Source of the DNA: Ahrensia sp.
GTDB taxonomy: Bacteria; Pseudomonadota; Alphaproteobacteria; Rhizobiales; Rhizobiaceae
NCBI GenBank assembly: GCA_002706335.1
Contig: PAKZ01000009.1
Coordinates: forward strand, 186,001-250,000
Length of the DNA stretch: 64,000 nucleotides
Direction of reading: 5' to 3'
In this document: in pieces, positions 55,714-64,000 of the stretch
Layout: every line of letters starts with the position of its first letter
How positions within the stretch are numbered: position 1 is the first letter of the stretch
Position numbers and translations under genes: made by a program
Notes under the pieces: model-generated
What the model was told of the DNA's origin: nothing
Databases searched by the model: none
Seen by the model: only the letters and a program-made list of their open reading frames with translations

Positions 55714-56172
55714 ATGAAAACGATCAGTTTCAAGAGCACCGTCGCTGCCGTCGCAACGGCCGCCACGCTGCTGTCCACCGGCATCGTTCCGGTTACCACC
55801 GCCAGCGCCGACCCGATCTTCAAGCCGGGCCTGACCGGCAAGATCCAGCCCAAGCTGCCCGGCCCCTGCGCCAATCCGGTTCTCTGCGGCCCCGGCTTCA
55901 AGGCCCCGCCTAAAACACCGACCCCGCCGCCCGCGCCGGCACCGTCGTCGGGCTTCAACGCCGGCACGGCAGCCGCCATCGGCCTCGGCATTGTCGCTGG
56001 CGCGGCCCTCGTCAGCGCGGCTAACCAGAAGACCGTGATCGTGCAAGAAACCGGCCACGCGAACGCCCACTACAGCTGGTGCTTCGACAAGTACAAGACC
56101 TACCGGATGGAGGACAATTCCTTCATGTCCTACTCCGGATACCGCAAACCCTGCATTTCGCCCTACTACTGA
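55714..56172 (+). CDS. BA14K family exported protein
   Basis: A 152-residue protein with signal peptide MKTISFKSTVAAVATAATLL, cleaved near SADP. A Pro-rich middle (KAPPKTPTPPPAPAPSS) is followed by a membrane-like hydrophobic stretch (GTAAAIGLGIVAGAALVSAA) and the C-terminal BA14K-type motif HYSWCFDKYKTYRMEDNSFMSYSGYRKPC. BA14K proteins, named from a Brucella antigen, are surface or periplasmic and common in Hyphomicrobiales. The ATG follows AGAGGAAACTCGAG. Confidence 0.88.
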   Translation: MKTISFKSTVAAVATAATLLSTGIVPVTTASADPIFKPGLTGKIQPKLPGPCANPVLCGPGFKAPPKTPTPPPAPAPSSGFNAGTAAAIGLGIVAGAALVSAANQKTVIVQETGHANAHYSWCFDKYKTYRMEDNSFMSYSGYRKPCISPYY

Positions 56173-56230
56173 GGCGATCCGCTCCGGGGAGGCGCCGGTT
56201 CAATGCCCCGCCCGACGTCTCCCGTTCCCG

Positions 56231-56262
56231 CCCCGGAAGCCGCAAGGCTTCCGGGGTTCCGC
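56231..56262 (+). terminator. Terminator-like hairpin after the BA14K gene
   Basis: CCCCGGAAGCC and GGCTTCCGGGG form a perfect 11-bp stem (56231-56256) closed by a GCAA tetraloop. Only a weak T-rich tail follows. Confidence 0.6.
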
Positions 56263-56323
56263 TTGACACTGCGGAAAGACGTGCAACCATGGCGCTACCT
56301 TTCCCAGCCAACCGGAAACACCG

Positions 56324-57019
56324 ATGGTCTCCTTGAAATCTTTCTCGCTTTTTGCCGCCCTGACGGACGAGCAGGACAAGCGGTTTTCCACGATGGTGCG
56401 GACAAATGACTATGGCGAGAACGAACTGGTGCTGGATTTCGAAGACTCCAGCCACAATCTCTTTCTGATTCAATCCGGTCGCGTGCGCGTCATCCTGCGA
56501 ATCGCGACAGGGCGCGAAGTGATTCTCGGGGAGTTCGCCGATGGCGAATTTTTCGGCGAAATGGCGGCGATCGACAATTCGACGACCCGCTCAGCCAACG
56601 TCACGGCGATGACGCGCACGCGCGTTGTCACCGTGCCGCAATCGCTTTTCCTGTCGATTCTGCGCGATTCGCCGGATGTGGCGCTGCAGCTCATGCGCTC
56701 GATGGCGATCCTGATCCGCTCGCTGAACACGCGGCTTGCCGAACATGCCTTCCTGCCGGCCAAGTACCGGCTCTATTCCGAGCTGATCCGTCTGTCCAAG
56801 CCCCGCAAGGGCCACGACCAACAGCGCATCATCTCGCCCCCGCCCATCCAGCTGGAACTGGCCGAGCGGATCGGCTGCCGCCGCGAGGTAGTCAGCCGCG
56901 AGATCGCTAAGATGGAGCGGGAGAATGTCGTCGAGCGTTCACGCGGCGGACTGATCCTTGCCGACATGAACGAACTCAACCGCAGATTGTCGGAAGGCTG
57001 GAACGCCGGCGCCGAGTAG
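56324..57019 (+). CDS. Crp/Fnr-family transcriptional regulator
   Basis: A 231-residue regulator with an N-terminal cyclic-nucleotide-binding-type barrel (LFLIQSGRVRVILRIATGREVILGEFADGEFFGEMAAIDN) and a C-terminal winged helix (QLELAERIGCRREVVSREIAKMERENVVERSRGGLIL). The RSAN segment replaces the usual Arg-Ser pair (RSAT/RSAS) of cAMP binders, so ligand binding is uncertain. No FNR-type cysteine cluster is present. A TTGACA box at 56263-56268 lies upstream. Its targets are unknown. Confidence 0.9.
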   Translation: MVSLKSFSLFAALTDEQDKRFSTMVRTNDYGENELVLDFEDSSHNLFLIQSGRVRVILRIATGREVILGEFADGEFFGEMAAIDNSTTRSANVTAMTRTRVVTVPQSLFLSILRDSPDVALQLMRSMAILIRSLNTRLAEHAFLPAKYRLYSELIRLSKPRKGHDQQRIISPPPIQLELAERIGCRREVVSREIAKMERENVVERSRGGLILADMNELNRRLSEGWNAGAE

Positions 57020-57074
57020 CGGAATTTGGGATTCAGTTTCGGCTTTGCTTGTTTGAAACGGGCGATTTGCCCCG

Positions 57075-57509
57075 TCACCCCACCGCAACCAGAACCGCAC
57101 CTCCGGCGATCAAGGCGACGCCGCTCCAACCCATGACGGACAGACGTTCGCCGAGGAAAAGCGCGCCGATAATGGCGACAAAAACGACACTCATCTTGTC
57201 AACCGGCGCGACCTGCCCGGCCTGGCCCAGTTGCAGCGCGCGGAAATAGCAAATCCATGAAGCGCCAGTCGCCAGACCCGACAGGACAAGGAAGATAATC
57301 GTCTTGGAGGAAAGCGATGACAGGCCATGATATTCACCGGTGAACCACAATAGCGGTACGAAGGCCGCGATCACGACGAGGGTACGCAGGAAGGTCGCGA
57401 AGTTCGAATTGACATTCTCGACGCCGATCTTCGCGAAGATGGCCGTCATCGCCGCGAAAACGGCCGCTAGCAGCGCCCAGAACTGCCATGAATTCGTATA
57501 GGCCTGCAT
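57075..57509 (-). CDS. Half-size EamA/DMT transporter
   Basis: A 144-residue membrane protein with a single EamA repeat and about five segments, starting FWALLAAVFAAMTAIFAKIGV and ending GWSGVALIAGGAVLVAVG. The characteristic ALQLGQAGQVAPVDKMSVVF stretch is present. Single-repeat members work as homodimers or heterodimers in small-molecule export. It is convergent with the Crp/Fnr gene. Confidence 0.88.
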   Translation of the reverse strand: MQAYTNSWQFWALLAAVFAAMTAIFAKIGVENVNSNFATFLRTLVVIAAFVPLLWFTGEYHGLSSLSSKTIIFLVLSGLATGASWICYFRALQLGQAGQVAPVDKMSVVFVAIIGALFLGERLSVMGWSGVALIAGGAVLVAVG

Positions 57510-57605
57510 GGCAGGATCCTTTCACATTGTTGCTTCGGGGATCACTCTAGCAGCCAACTGGCGTATTCGGGCAAATGCCCGACAGCCGAAGTCAGGCCCA
57601 GACGC

Positions 57606-57630
57606 GAAAAAGCCCGCTATTCAGCGGGCC
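57606..57630 (-). terminator. Rho-independent terminator
   Basis: On the minus strand GCCCGC and GCGGGC (57612-57629) form a stem, followed by TTTTT. It ends the transcript of the small protein gene at 57671-57991. Confidence 0.75.
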
Positions 57631-57670
57631 TTCTCGTTTCTTCTGATTGGAGGTCAGGAAGATAGGGTAA

Positions 57671-57991
57671 TCAGACGCCGCCGGCTTCGCCCGGCATGGC
57701 GGCTTCGGCGGTCATCTGGCCGGTATCGCGCAGGCGCGCTTCTGCCAAAAGGCCGTTGGTGGCGTCGAGGCGCCAGTCGATGACGACTTTCTGACCAGAG
57801 CCGAGAGCCGGAACCTTGATGCATTCGGCAACGGCCATTGGGTAATCGTCGACGAAACGGACCTGGATATCCTTGTCGGCCTCGCAGCTTTCGACGGAAG
57901 CATAATGCTCGACCGGTCGCGCAGATTGGCGGCAGACCATCATCGAATGATCACATCCAAGTATCAGCATCACAGCAACGATCGGTTCCAT
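57671..57991 (-). CDS. Small hypothetical protein with export-like N-terminus
   Basis: A 106-residue protein starting after AAGGAGAGAAACA. The N-terminus MEPIVAVMLILGCDHSMMVC is a short hydrophobic stretch that may act as a signal or anchor and contains a cysteine in a weak lipobox-like context (ILGC). The rest includes the segment YASVESCEADKDIQVRFVDDYPMAVAECIKV and three further cysteines. No family is recognised. The frame is open upstream, but no better start exists. Confidence 0.7.
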   Translation of the reverse strand: MEPIVAVMLILGCDHSMMVCRQSARPVEHYASVESCEADKDIQVRFVDDYPMAVAECIKVPALGSGQKVVIDWRLDATNGLLAEARLRDTGQMTAEAAMPGEAGGV

Positions 57992-58086
57992 TGTTTCTCT
58001 CCTTGTCAGGACATGAAACGAACTTACGCTGCGTTTGGTTCCGCCACTGTGCATTGCGTCACAGGAGCGATCAGACAGCTTCGCGC

Positions 58087-58129
58087 TTGATTTCCGCACA
58101 GTTCAGGATACAATGTTACCATGGTAACA
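58087..58129 (+). promoter_or_regulatory. Promoter and palindromic operator over a leaderless start codon
   Basis: TTGATT (58087-58092), a 16-bp spacer and TACAAT (58109-58114) place the transcription start at the ATG of the next gene (58121). A perfect 16-bp palindrome, TGTTACCATGGTAACA (58114-58129), is centred on that ATG. A protein bound there would cover the start point, the layout expected for autorepression. Confidence 0.65.
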
Positions 58130-58378
58130 ACTCAGGCAATTACGCGGACCCAGACCGGCGTCCGCATCGCGACGCCGCTCCTGAAGGTGCTAAAGGGGCT
58201 TGCAGAATACGAGGATATGAGCCTCGGCGACCTGCTGGAAGGCATCGTGCTGCATGCTTTCGAGGGCAAGCAGCCGTTCACGGAAGAGACACGCGCGGTC
58301 ATAGACAAGCTGCGCGACGTCTATGATTGCCGCCTCACCGCCGGCGATGCGCACCGTTTCACGGAGGACGAGCCATGA
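58121..58378 (+). CDS. Putative ribbon-helix-helix regulator
   Basis: An 85-residue protein. The segment TGVRIATPLLKVLKGLAEYEDMSLGDLLEGIVLHAFEG has the strand-helix-helix pattern of ribbon-helix-helix DNA-binding proteins: a short strand with a basic residue, then two helices separated by a turn. No ribosome binding site is seen; the predicted transcript starts at the ATG. The perfect palindrome over its start is a natural target. It overlaps the SRPBCC gene by 4 bp. The fold is inferred from pattern only. Confidence 0.7.
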   Translation: MVTTQAITRTQTGVRIATPLLKVLKGLAEYEDMSLGDLLEGIVLHAFEGKQPFTEETRAVIDKLRDVYDCRLTAGDAHRFTEDEP

Positions 58379-58815
58379 GAAAGCGTTTCGAGCATGGAAT
58401 CGTCGTCGACCGGCCGGTCGGCGAAGCTTTTCCGCTGTTCACGCCGAAGGGCGAGGAAGACTGGGTTCCGGGCTGGAAGCCGGATTACTTCCCTGCGGAC
58501 GGCGACAAGACGCGGAAAGACTTGCTGTTTGCGACCGGCAGCGGCGACGAACGCACATGGTGGACTTGCCTCGAATGGGAGCCGGACCGTCATCATGTCC
58601 GTTATCTCAGGCTGACACCCGGCAACCGGGCAGCGTTCGTGGAGGTGAACTGCAAGGCCCGCGGTCCCCGCTCGGCTGATGTTGTGGTCAGCTACGACAT
58701 GCAGTCGCTCGGTGCGTCCGGCGAGGCCTATCTGGCGAAAATGACGGATGCGGACTTCGCCGCGATGATCGGCGAATGGCCGGGCATGATCGAAAAGGCG
58801 GCTACCCGCCTTTAA
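58375..58815 (+). CDS. SRPBCC-superfamily protein
   Basis: A 146-residue protein with an SRPBCC (START/Bet v 1-like) pattern: FEHGIVVDRPVGEAFPLFTPKGEEDWVPGWKPDYF at the start, which is usual for this group, and a long final helix (LAKMTDADFAAMIGEWPGMIEKAATRL). Such folds bind hydrophobic ligands; the ligand is unknown. The ATG overlaps the stop of the putative regulator (ATGA), so both are made together. Confidence 0.82.
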   Translation: MRKRFEHGIVVDRPVGEAFPLFTPKGEEDWVPGWKPDYFPADGDKTRKDLLFATGSGDERTWWTCLEWEPDRHHVRYLRLTPGNRAAFVEVNCKARGPRSADVVVSYDMQSLGASGEAYLAKMTDADFAAMIGEWPGMIEKAATRL

Positions 58816-58842
58816 GACTTCCCTTTTCGAGAGCGCAGGCCC

Positions 58843-59971
58843 CTACTCCACGTCCTCGACTTCGACGTCACCGCCATGAACGCGATGGGCGAGCGCGGCT
58901 TCCATGAATTCGTCGAGATCGCCATCGAGCACATCGGACGGCGACGTGGATTCGACGCCGGTACGCAGATCCTTCACGAGCTGGTAGGGCTGCAGGACGT
59001 AGGACCGGATCTGGTGGCCCCAGCCGATCTCCGTCTTGGTCGCCTCCGTGGCATTGGCTTCGGCCTCGCGCTTTTTCAGCTCTTCCTCATAGAGGCGGGC
59101 CCGCAGCATGTCCCATGCCCTCGCCCGGTTCTTGTGCTGTGAGCGTTCGGCCTGACACTGCACGACGATACCGGTCGGATTGTGCGTGATACGCACCGCC
59201 GAGTCCGTCGTGTTGACGTGCTGGCCGCCCGCGCCGGATGCGCGATAAGTGTCAATGCGGCAGTCGCTCTCCGCGATCTCGATGTCGATCGAATCGTCGA
59301 TGACCGGATAGACCCAGGCCGAGGCAAAGGAGGTATGGCGGCGCGCGTTGGAATCGTAAGGCGAGATGCGCACCAGACGGTGCACGCCCGATTCCGTCTT
59401 CATCCACCCATAGGCGTTGTGGCCCTTGACCTGAATGGTCGCCGACTTGATGCCCGCCTCTTCTCCGGCCTGGACTTCCATCACCTCCACCTTGAAGCCG
59501 CGGCGCTCCGCCCAGCGCGTATACATGCGCAGCAGCATCGACGCCCAGTCCTGGCTCTCGGTACCGCCGGCGCCGGAGTGGATTTCCATGAAGGTGTCGT
59601 TGGAATCGGCCTCGCCAGACAGCAGCGCTTCTACGGAGCGTTTGTCGATCGCTTCCTGGATGTCGCGAATCGCCTTCTCCGCGTCGGCGATGGTTTCCTG
59701 GTCGTCTTCCTCCTCGCCCATGGCGATGAGTTCGACACTGTCTTCCAGCGTTTGGTCGAAACCTCTGATGGCGCCGATCATGTCTTCCAGGCGCTGACGC
59801 TCCTGCATGAGCTTCTGCGCCTCTTCGGCATTATTCCAGAGGTCGGGATCCTCGGCGCGAGAATTCAGATATTCCAGGCGTTTAACGGACTCATCCCAGT
59901 CAAAGATGCCTCCTCAGCAGGCTTATGGCCTGCTTGATGTCGTCGACGAGCGTCGCGGTTTCGGCGCGCAT
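58843..59971 (-). CDS. prfB: Peptide chain release factor 2 (programmed +1 frameshift)
   Basis: RF2 ends translation at UGA and UAA. The full protein of about 375 residues is made from two frames. Codons 1-23 (59971-59903, [20 protein letters not shown] then RHL) reach an in-frame TGA; a +1 slip at CTT TGA C continues from 59901. The stimulatory internal Shine-Dalgarno AGGAGG (59914-59909) is spaced exactly as in E. coli. The GGQ motif is at 248-250 and the stop-recognition segment reads RISPYDS, the usual alphaproteobacterial form of SPF. The start follows GAGGGACAGAAA. RF2 shortage promotes the frameshift, giving autoregulation. Confidence 0.96.
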
Positions 59972-60004
59972 TTTCTGTCCCTCGGATTCGTGAAAATGTC
60001 TTCA

Positions 60005-60031
60005 GGCGCCGGGTTTTAGGCACCCGGCGCC
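60005..60031. terminator. Strong stem-loop between mrcA and prfB
   Basis: GGCGCCGGGT (60005-60014) pairs perfectly with ACCCGGCGCC (60022-60031), 7-nt loop. It follows the mrcA stop on the minus strand. No clear T-run, so it may be a terminator or an mRNA-stabilising hairpin. Confidence 0.55.
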
Positions 60032-60056
60032 GATGTGTAAAGAGCCGGCGGCAAGA

Positions 60057-62513
60057 TCAGAAGAGACCGCCCTGCCCTGTCTGGATGGCTTCCTGGGCGC
60101 GCGGCGAGATCTTGCGCTGTTCCTCGATTTGGACGGCCACTGTCTCGATGCCGATGACCTGATAGGTATCGGCCGGGCCGGTGCCAGGCTTGAAGGCTTC
60201 GAGGATGGTGTCGGGACCGCCCTGGGAGCGCATGCCCGTCTTGCGGTCGATCTCGACGACATTCATGCCTTCGGGCAGGCGGAAATCGGCAATGGGCACG
60301 TCTTTCAACGCCTGGGTGAGAAACTCCTTGACGACAGGCGCCGCCAGACCGCCGCCGGTCGCGCCATGGCCCATCGGTTTGGGTGTGTCAAAGCCGATAT
60401 AGACGCCGGTGACGAGGTTGGGCGTGAAACCCATGAACCAGGCATCCTTTTCCTCATTGGTCGTGCCGGTCTTGCCGGCGAGCGGGCGGCCGAGATCGCG
60501 CATGATGGTCGCGGTTCCGCGCTGGACGACGCCTTCCATCATGGAGGTGATCTGGTAGGCGGTCATCGGATCGAGCACCTGATCGCGATTGTCGATCAGG
60601 GTCGGCTCTTCCTGCCCGGCCCAGCGTTCGGCATTGCAGCCCTCGCAGACACGCTGGTCGTGCTTGTAGACCGTGCGCCCATAACGGTCCTGGATACGGT
60701 CGATCAGGGAAGGTTCGATGGAGCGGCCGCCATTGGCCATCACCGAATAGGCCGACACCATGCGCAGCACGGTCGTCTCGCCGGAACCGAGCGCCATGGA
60801 GAGCAACGGCGGCATATCGTCATAGACGCCGAACCGCTCGGCATATTCGGCGACCAGCTGCATGCCCATGTCCTTGGCGAGCCGGACCGTCATCAGGTTA
60901 CGCGACCGCTCGATGCCGAGGCGCAGCGTGGACGGGCCGGCAAAGCCGCCGCCATAGTTCTTCGGCTGCCAGACCTCGCCGCCCGAGACAAGCTGGATCG
61001 GCGCGTCGAGCACCACCGAGGCCGGCGTGTATCCATTGTCGAGCGCGGCCGCGTAGACGAAGGGCTTGAACGCCGAACCGGGCTGGCGATAGGCCTGCGT
61101 CGCGCGATTGAACTGCGACTGGTTGTAGGAGAAGCCGCCGACCATGGCGAGCACACGACCCGTGTTCGGATCCATTGACACCAGCGCGCCGGAGATCTTC
61201 GGCACCTGCTGGAGCTCCCAATCATCGCCAGTCTTCTCGACATAGACGACGTCTCCGACTTTCAGGACGTCGCCGATGCCTTTGACCTTCTTGCGCTCGC
61301 CATCGATATTCGTGGTCTTGATCCAGTCCAGGCCCGCCGCGGCGAGTTTGATGGTGTCACGCTCGGGAGCGACCTCGCCGGAAACCTGTCGATCGGGACG
61401 CAGCCCGATTCTGGCGCCGTCATCGCCGACGCTAAGAACCACGCCGAGTTTCCATTCCGGGACGTCGTTCAGCCCCTCGACGCCGGCAAGCGGCTCGCCC
61501 CAGTCTCCCGACACATCGATGGTCGTGACCGGGCCACGATAGCCGTCATTCTCGCGGTCATATTTGATAAGCCCGTGCTGGAGCGCCTTGCGCGCCATGA
61601 CTTGCAGCTTCGGATCGAGGGTCGTGCGAACCGAAAGGCCGCCCTCGTAAAGCGCGTCATTGCCGTAACGCTCGACAATCTGCTTGCGCACTTCCTCAGT
61701 GAAATATTCGGATGCGAATACCGTGTCGCCGGAGCGGCGGTAATTGACGCCGAGCCCCTGCTGCTTGGCGGCGGCAGCCTCCTCCTCGGTGACGTAGCCG
61801 TTCTCGGTCATCCGGTCGATGATCCAGTTTCGCCGTTCGGTAGCCGCTTCCGTGTCGTTGAACGGATCGTAGTTCGACGGCGCCTTGGGCAACGCCGCGA
61901 GATAGGCGGCTTCCTGCAGGTTCAGTTCGTTGACGGACTTGCCGAAATAGGTGAGCGCCGCGCTGGCAAGACCGTAAGATCCCTTGCCGAAGAAAATTTC
62001 GTTCAGATAGAGCTCGAGAATTCGGTCCTTGGAATAGGCCTGCTCGATGCGGAAGGACAGCACGGCTTCCTTGATCTTGCGGTCGATCGACCGCTCATTG
62101 GTCAAAAGGAAGTTTTTGGCGACCTGCTGGGTGATCGTCGACGCGCCAACGAGGCGTCTGTCGCTTCCCGATGCGATGTTCTCCAGATTGGTGATGACAG
62201 CGCGCGTCAGCGCGAAAAAATCGACGCCGTGATGCTGGTAGAAATTCTTGTCTTCGGCCGAGATGAAAGCCGCCTTGACGCGGTCCGGAACGGCCTGGAT
62301 GGGAATATAGAGGCGCCGCTCGCGCGCAAACTCACCCATCAGCTGGCCATCGGAGGAGTGGATCCGGGTCATCACGGGCGGCTCGTAGTTGGCCAGCACC
62401 TCGTAGTCGGGCAAGTCGTTGGTCAGATCGCCGATATAGATGATGACGCCGGCGGCCACCAGCAGGGCCATAACCGTTCCGATTCCGAAGAAATATCCAA
62501 GAATTCGAAGCAT
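60057..62513 (-). CDS. mrcA: Penicillin-binding protein 1A
   Basis: An 818-residue bifunctional peptidoglycan synthase anchored by one N-terminal membrane segment (GIGTVMALLVAAGVIIYIG). The glycosyltransferase (GT51) domain has the catalytic Glu in ISAEDKNFYQHHGVD and GASTITQQVAKNFLL. An OB-like insert follows. The transpeptidase has the nucleophile Ser480 and Lys483 (GSAFKP), an SRN motif (IERSRNLMTV) and Lys681 in GKTGTTNEEKDAW. It is in one orientation with amiC upstream and prfB downstream, the usual order in Hyphomicrobiales. Confidence 0.96.
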   Translation of the reverse strand: MLRILGYFFGIGTVMALLVAAGVIIYIGDLTNDLPDYEVLANYEPPVMTRIHSSDGQLMGEFARERRLYIPIQAVPDRVKAAFISAEDKNFYQHHGVDFFALTRAVITNLENIASGSDRRLVGASTITQQVAKNFLLTNERSIDRKIKEAVLSFRIEQAYSKDRILELYLNEIFFGKGSYGLASAALTYFGKSVNELNLQEAAYLAALPKAPSNYDPFNDTEAATERRNWIIDRMTENGYVTEEEAAAAKQQGLGVNYRRSGDTVFASEYFTEEVRKQIVERYGNDALYEGGLSVRTTLDPKLQVMARKALQHGLIKYDRENDGYRGPVTTIDVSGDWGEPLAGVEGLNDVPEWKLGVVLSVGDDGARIGLRPDRQVSGEVAPERDTIKLAAAGLDWIKTTNIDGERKKVKGIGDVLKVGDVVYVEKTGDDWELQQVPKISGALVSMDPNTGRVLAMVGGFSYNQSQFNRATQAYRQPGSAFKPFVYAAALDNGYTPASVVLDAPIQLVSGGEVWQPKNYGGGFAGPSTLRLGIERSRNLMTVRLAKDMGMQLVAEYAERFGVYDDMPPLLSMALGSGETTVLRMVSAYSVMANGGRSIEPSLIDRIQDRYGRTVYKHDQRVCEGCNAERWAGQEEPTLIDNRDQVLDPMTAYQITSMMEGVVQRGTATIMRDLGRPLAGKTGTTNEEKDAWFMGFTPNLVTGVYIGFDTPKPMGHGATGGGLAAPVVKEFLTQALKDVPIADFRLPEGMNVVEIDRKTGMRSQGGPDTILEAFKPGTGPADTYQVIGIETVAVQIEEQRKISPRAQEAIQTGQGGLF

Positions 62514-62685
62514 CTGCTCTCTTTCAGTCGCACCCGGCGATCCGTTGAAGGCCGGGGATTCGGACAGGCGCTAAAGCTACTAGAGTCGCGCCAAGCTTGA
62601 AACCAGCCATTCTACCGAAATTGGACGGGACCATGGCACGGCGGGAAAAAAGCGTGTCTTTCCAGCAACACAGGAACGATCGCGC

Positions 62686-63945
62686 CTATTGACCGGCGGC
62701 AACGCTCGACTCGATATCGCGCGACGACAGCGCCGCGAATTTCTCAATAGCATTGGCGAGACGATCGGCAAGACCGTTCTGCCACTCCTTCTGATTGAGC
62801 AGATGCTCGTCGTCCTTGTTGGACAGATAACCGAGTTCGATCAGGACGGAAGGAACGTCCGGCGCCTTGAGAACGCGGAATCCCGCATAGCGGTGCGGGT
62901 TCTTGATCAGCCGGGCAAAGCCCTTCATGTCCGATATGGCAAGACGCGCAAACTGGACCGAAAAACCAAGCGTCTCGCGGCGCGCCAGATCGACGAGGAT
63001 ATCGGACACGCCCTCGAACTCCTCGGTATTTTCGACCCCGGCGACAGAATCGGCCAGGTTCTCGTTGGCCGCGACGGCTGCGGCGACCTCGTCGGAAGCC
63101 TTCTCGGAAATCGTATAGACGGTCGCGCCGCGCACGCCGTGCTGGCGCAGTGAATCCGCGTGGACGGAAATGAACAGATCGGCCTGGTGTTCGCGGGCGA
63201 AGACCGTGCGGTCGGACAGCGAGACGAAAACGTCGCTGTCACGGGTCATGAAGACCTGCGCGCCGTCGTAACGCGAAAGCCGGTCGCGTAGCGTGCGGGC
63301 GAATTCCAGCACGACATCCTTCTCCAGCGTGCCGCGAACTCCCTTGGCGCCGTTGTCGATGCCGCCATGGCCCGGATCGATGATGATGGTGAAAGGCCGG
63401 TCGTCCTGCCGCACCGAACCCAGCCTGTCGCGTTTTTCGACGCTATTGACCACCGCGCCGGTGGTGAGCGAGCGATCCATCGCATCGGCGAATTCATCCG
63501 CCCCCGCGGCGACGAGATCGATCACGACGTTGTGACGGCTCGTTTCCCGGTCCGGCCGGGACTCGATGCTCGCGATCTTGAACGGATGTCGGGTGCGGAA
63601 GATGAGCCTTGAATGGTTTCCGCCCATGTCACCATAGCGAAGCCCCGAGACAAGCCCGGACGTGTTAACCGCCTCGGCATCAAAACCGTAGCCGATCTTG
63701 TTGAAATCGAGGACCAGTCGCCATGGCCGGTCGAGCAGCCGGTGCGAAACCTCGACCGGCTTGTCAAACTCGATGACGATGCGCGTGACAGCCTCGTCAC
63801 CGGCAACACGCATGTCGAGCGCGATCGGCGCGCTTTCGGCGGACGCAGCGAGCGGGGCGAGCAAAAACAGGACGAACGCCAGCGCGGCAGCAGCGAAACG
63901 CCGCGCCGTTCCGGATGAATATCCATGTCCGATTTGCTGAGCCAT
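62686..63945 (-). CDS. N-acetylmuramoyl-L-alanine amidase (AmiC-like)
   Basis: A 419-residue exported amidase that splits the amide bond between MurNAc and the stem peptide, needed for septum splitting. A signal region (FAAAALAFVLFLLAPLAASAES) precedes an AMIN domain (about residues 35-140, for envelope targeting) and an Amidase_3 domain. Zinc ligands are visible: His193 (IIIDPGHGG) and His262 (FISVHAD), and LIELGYLSN with the catalytic Glu near the end. The ATG after GGGGAGGCG is used; the frame continues to a TTG at 63987. About 55 bases remain to the window end, with no further gene visible. Confidence 0.94.
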   Translation of the reverse strand: MAQQIGHGYSSGTARRFAAAALAFVLFLLAPLAASAESAPIALDMRVAGDEAVTRIVIEFDKPVEVSHRLLDRPWRLVLDFNKIGYGFDAEAVNTSGLVSGLRYGDMGGNHSRLIFRTRHPFKIASIESRPDRETSRHNVVIDLVAAGADEFADAMDRSLTTGAVVNSVEKRDRLGSVRQDDRPFTIIIDPGHGGIDNGAKGVRGTLEKDVVLEFARTLRDRLSRYDGAQVFMTRDSDVFVSLSDRTVFAREHQADLFISVHADSLRQHGVRGATVYTISEKASDEVAAAVAANENLADSVAGVENTEEFEGVSDILVDLARRETLGFSVQFARLAISDMKGFARLIKNPHRYAGFRVLKAPDVPSVLIELGYLSNKDDEHLLNQKEWQNGLADRLANAIEKFAALSSRDIESSVAAGQ

Positions 63946-64000
63946 CGCCTCCCCGATACCGAAACGCCGTCGCCGTCTATCGATCAAGTTGCCTGTGTGG

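Overview
The window looks like chromosomal DNA from an alphaproteobacterium of the order Hyphomicrobiales (Rhizobiales). Signs of this are the high GC content, a SmoEFGK/SmoS/MtlK polyol locus of rhizobial type, a BA14K-family protein, a DUF1476 (F1-ATPase zeta-type) protein, an NDUFS4-like complex I accessory subunit, a duplicated cold-shock protein, and the amiC-mrcA-prfB order. The genus cannot be fixed from the sequence alone. Most of the window is core genome with tightly packed genes. The accessory parts are one transposon, one orphan molybdo-enzyme maturation cluster and a short AT-rich stretch beside a tRNA gene.

Layout. 1-5.3 kb: the end of a cystathionine beta-lyase gene, three tRNA genes (Arg, Pro, Glu), a complex I subunit, a DUF192 protein, a two-domain cold-shock protein, glyoxalase I and an M15-like lipoprotein. 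5.3-6.0 kb: an AT-rich stretch with one doubtful small gene. 6.0-14.3 kb: sorbitol/mannitol uptake and oxidation (HAD phosphatase, SorC regulator, ABC transporter, SDR dehydrogenase, mannitol dehydrogenase). 14.3-20.1 kb, minus strand: a secreted esterase-like protein, then six genes for maturing a molybdenum hydroxylase of the CO-dehydrogenase type, without the enzyme's structural genes. 20.3-23.8 kb: a periplasmic binding protein coupled to a P1-family peptidase, then two small envelope proteins. 23.9-37.3 kb: purine synthesis (purB, purC, purS, purQ, purL) interleaved with unrelated genes, ending in bolA and a CGFS glutaredoxin. 37.4-50 kb: housekeeping (ttcA, rpsD, murI, a TrmJ-like methylase, icd, alaS) plus transport and hypothetical genes.

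From 49.9 kb, recA with an SOS-box-like site is followed by a complete 2,427-bp IS1595-type transposon (51170-53596). It has 28-bp perfect terminal inverted repeats, an 8-bp target duplication and three passenger genes: an ImmA/IrrE-type metallopeptidase, a single-pass membrane protein and a small zinc-ribbon protein. It sits between recA and the pseudouridine catabolism pair psuK-psuG. The remainder holds a BA14K protein, a Crp/Fnr regulator, a small DMT transporter, a putative ribbon-helix-helix regulator coupled to a SRPBCC protein, prfB with a programmed +1 frameshift, penicillin-binding protein 1A and an AmiC-like amidase.

The most interesting points are the passenger-carrying transposon, a relic of a similar transposon end beside it, two genes that appear to make leaderless mRNAs (one with a perfect 16-bp palindrome over its start codon), the orphan Cox maturation cluster, and a promoter-plus-terminator leader in front of rpsD.
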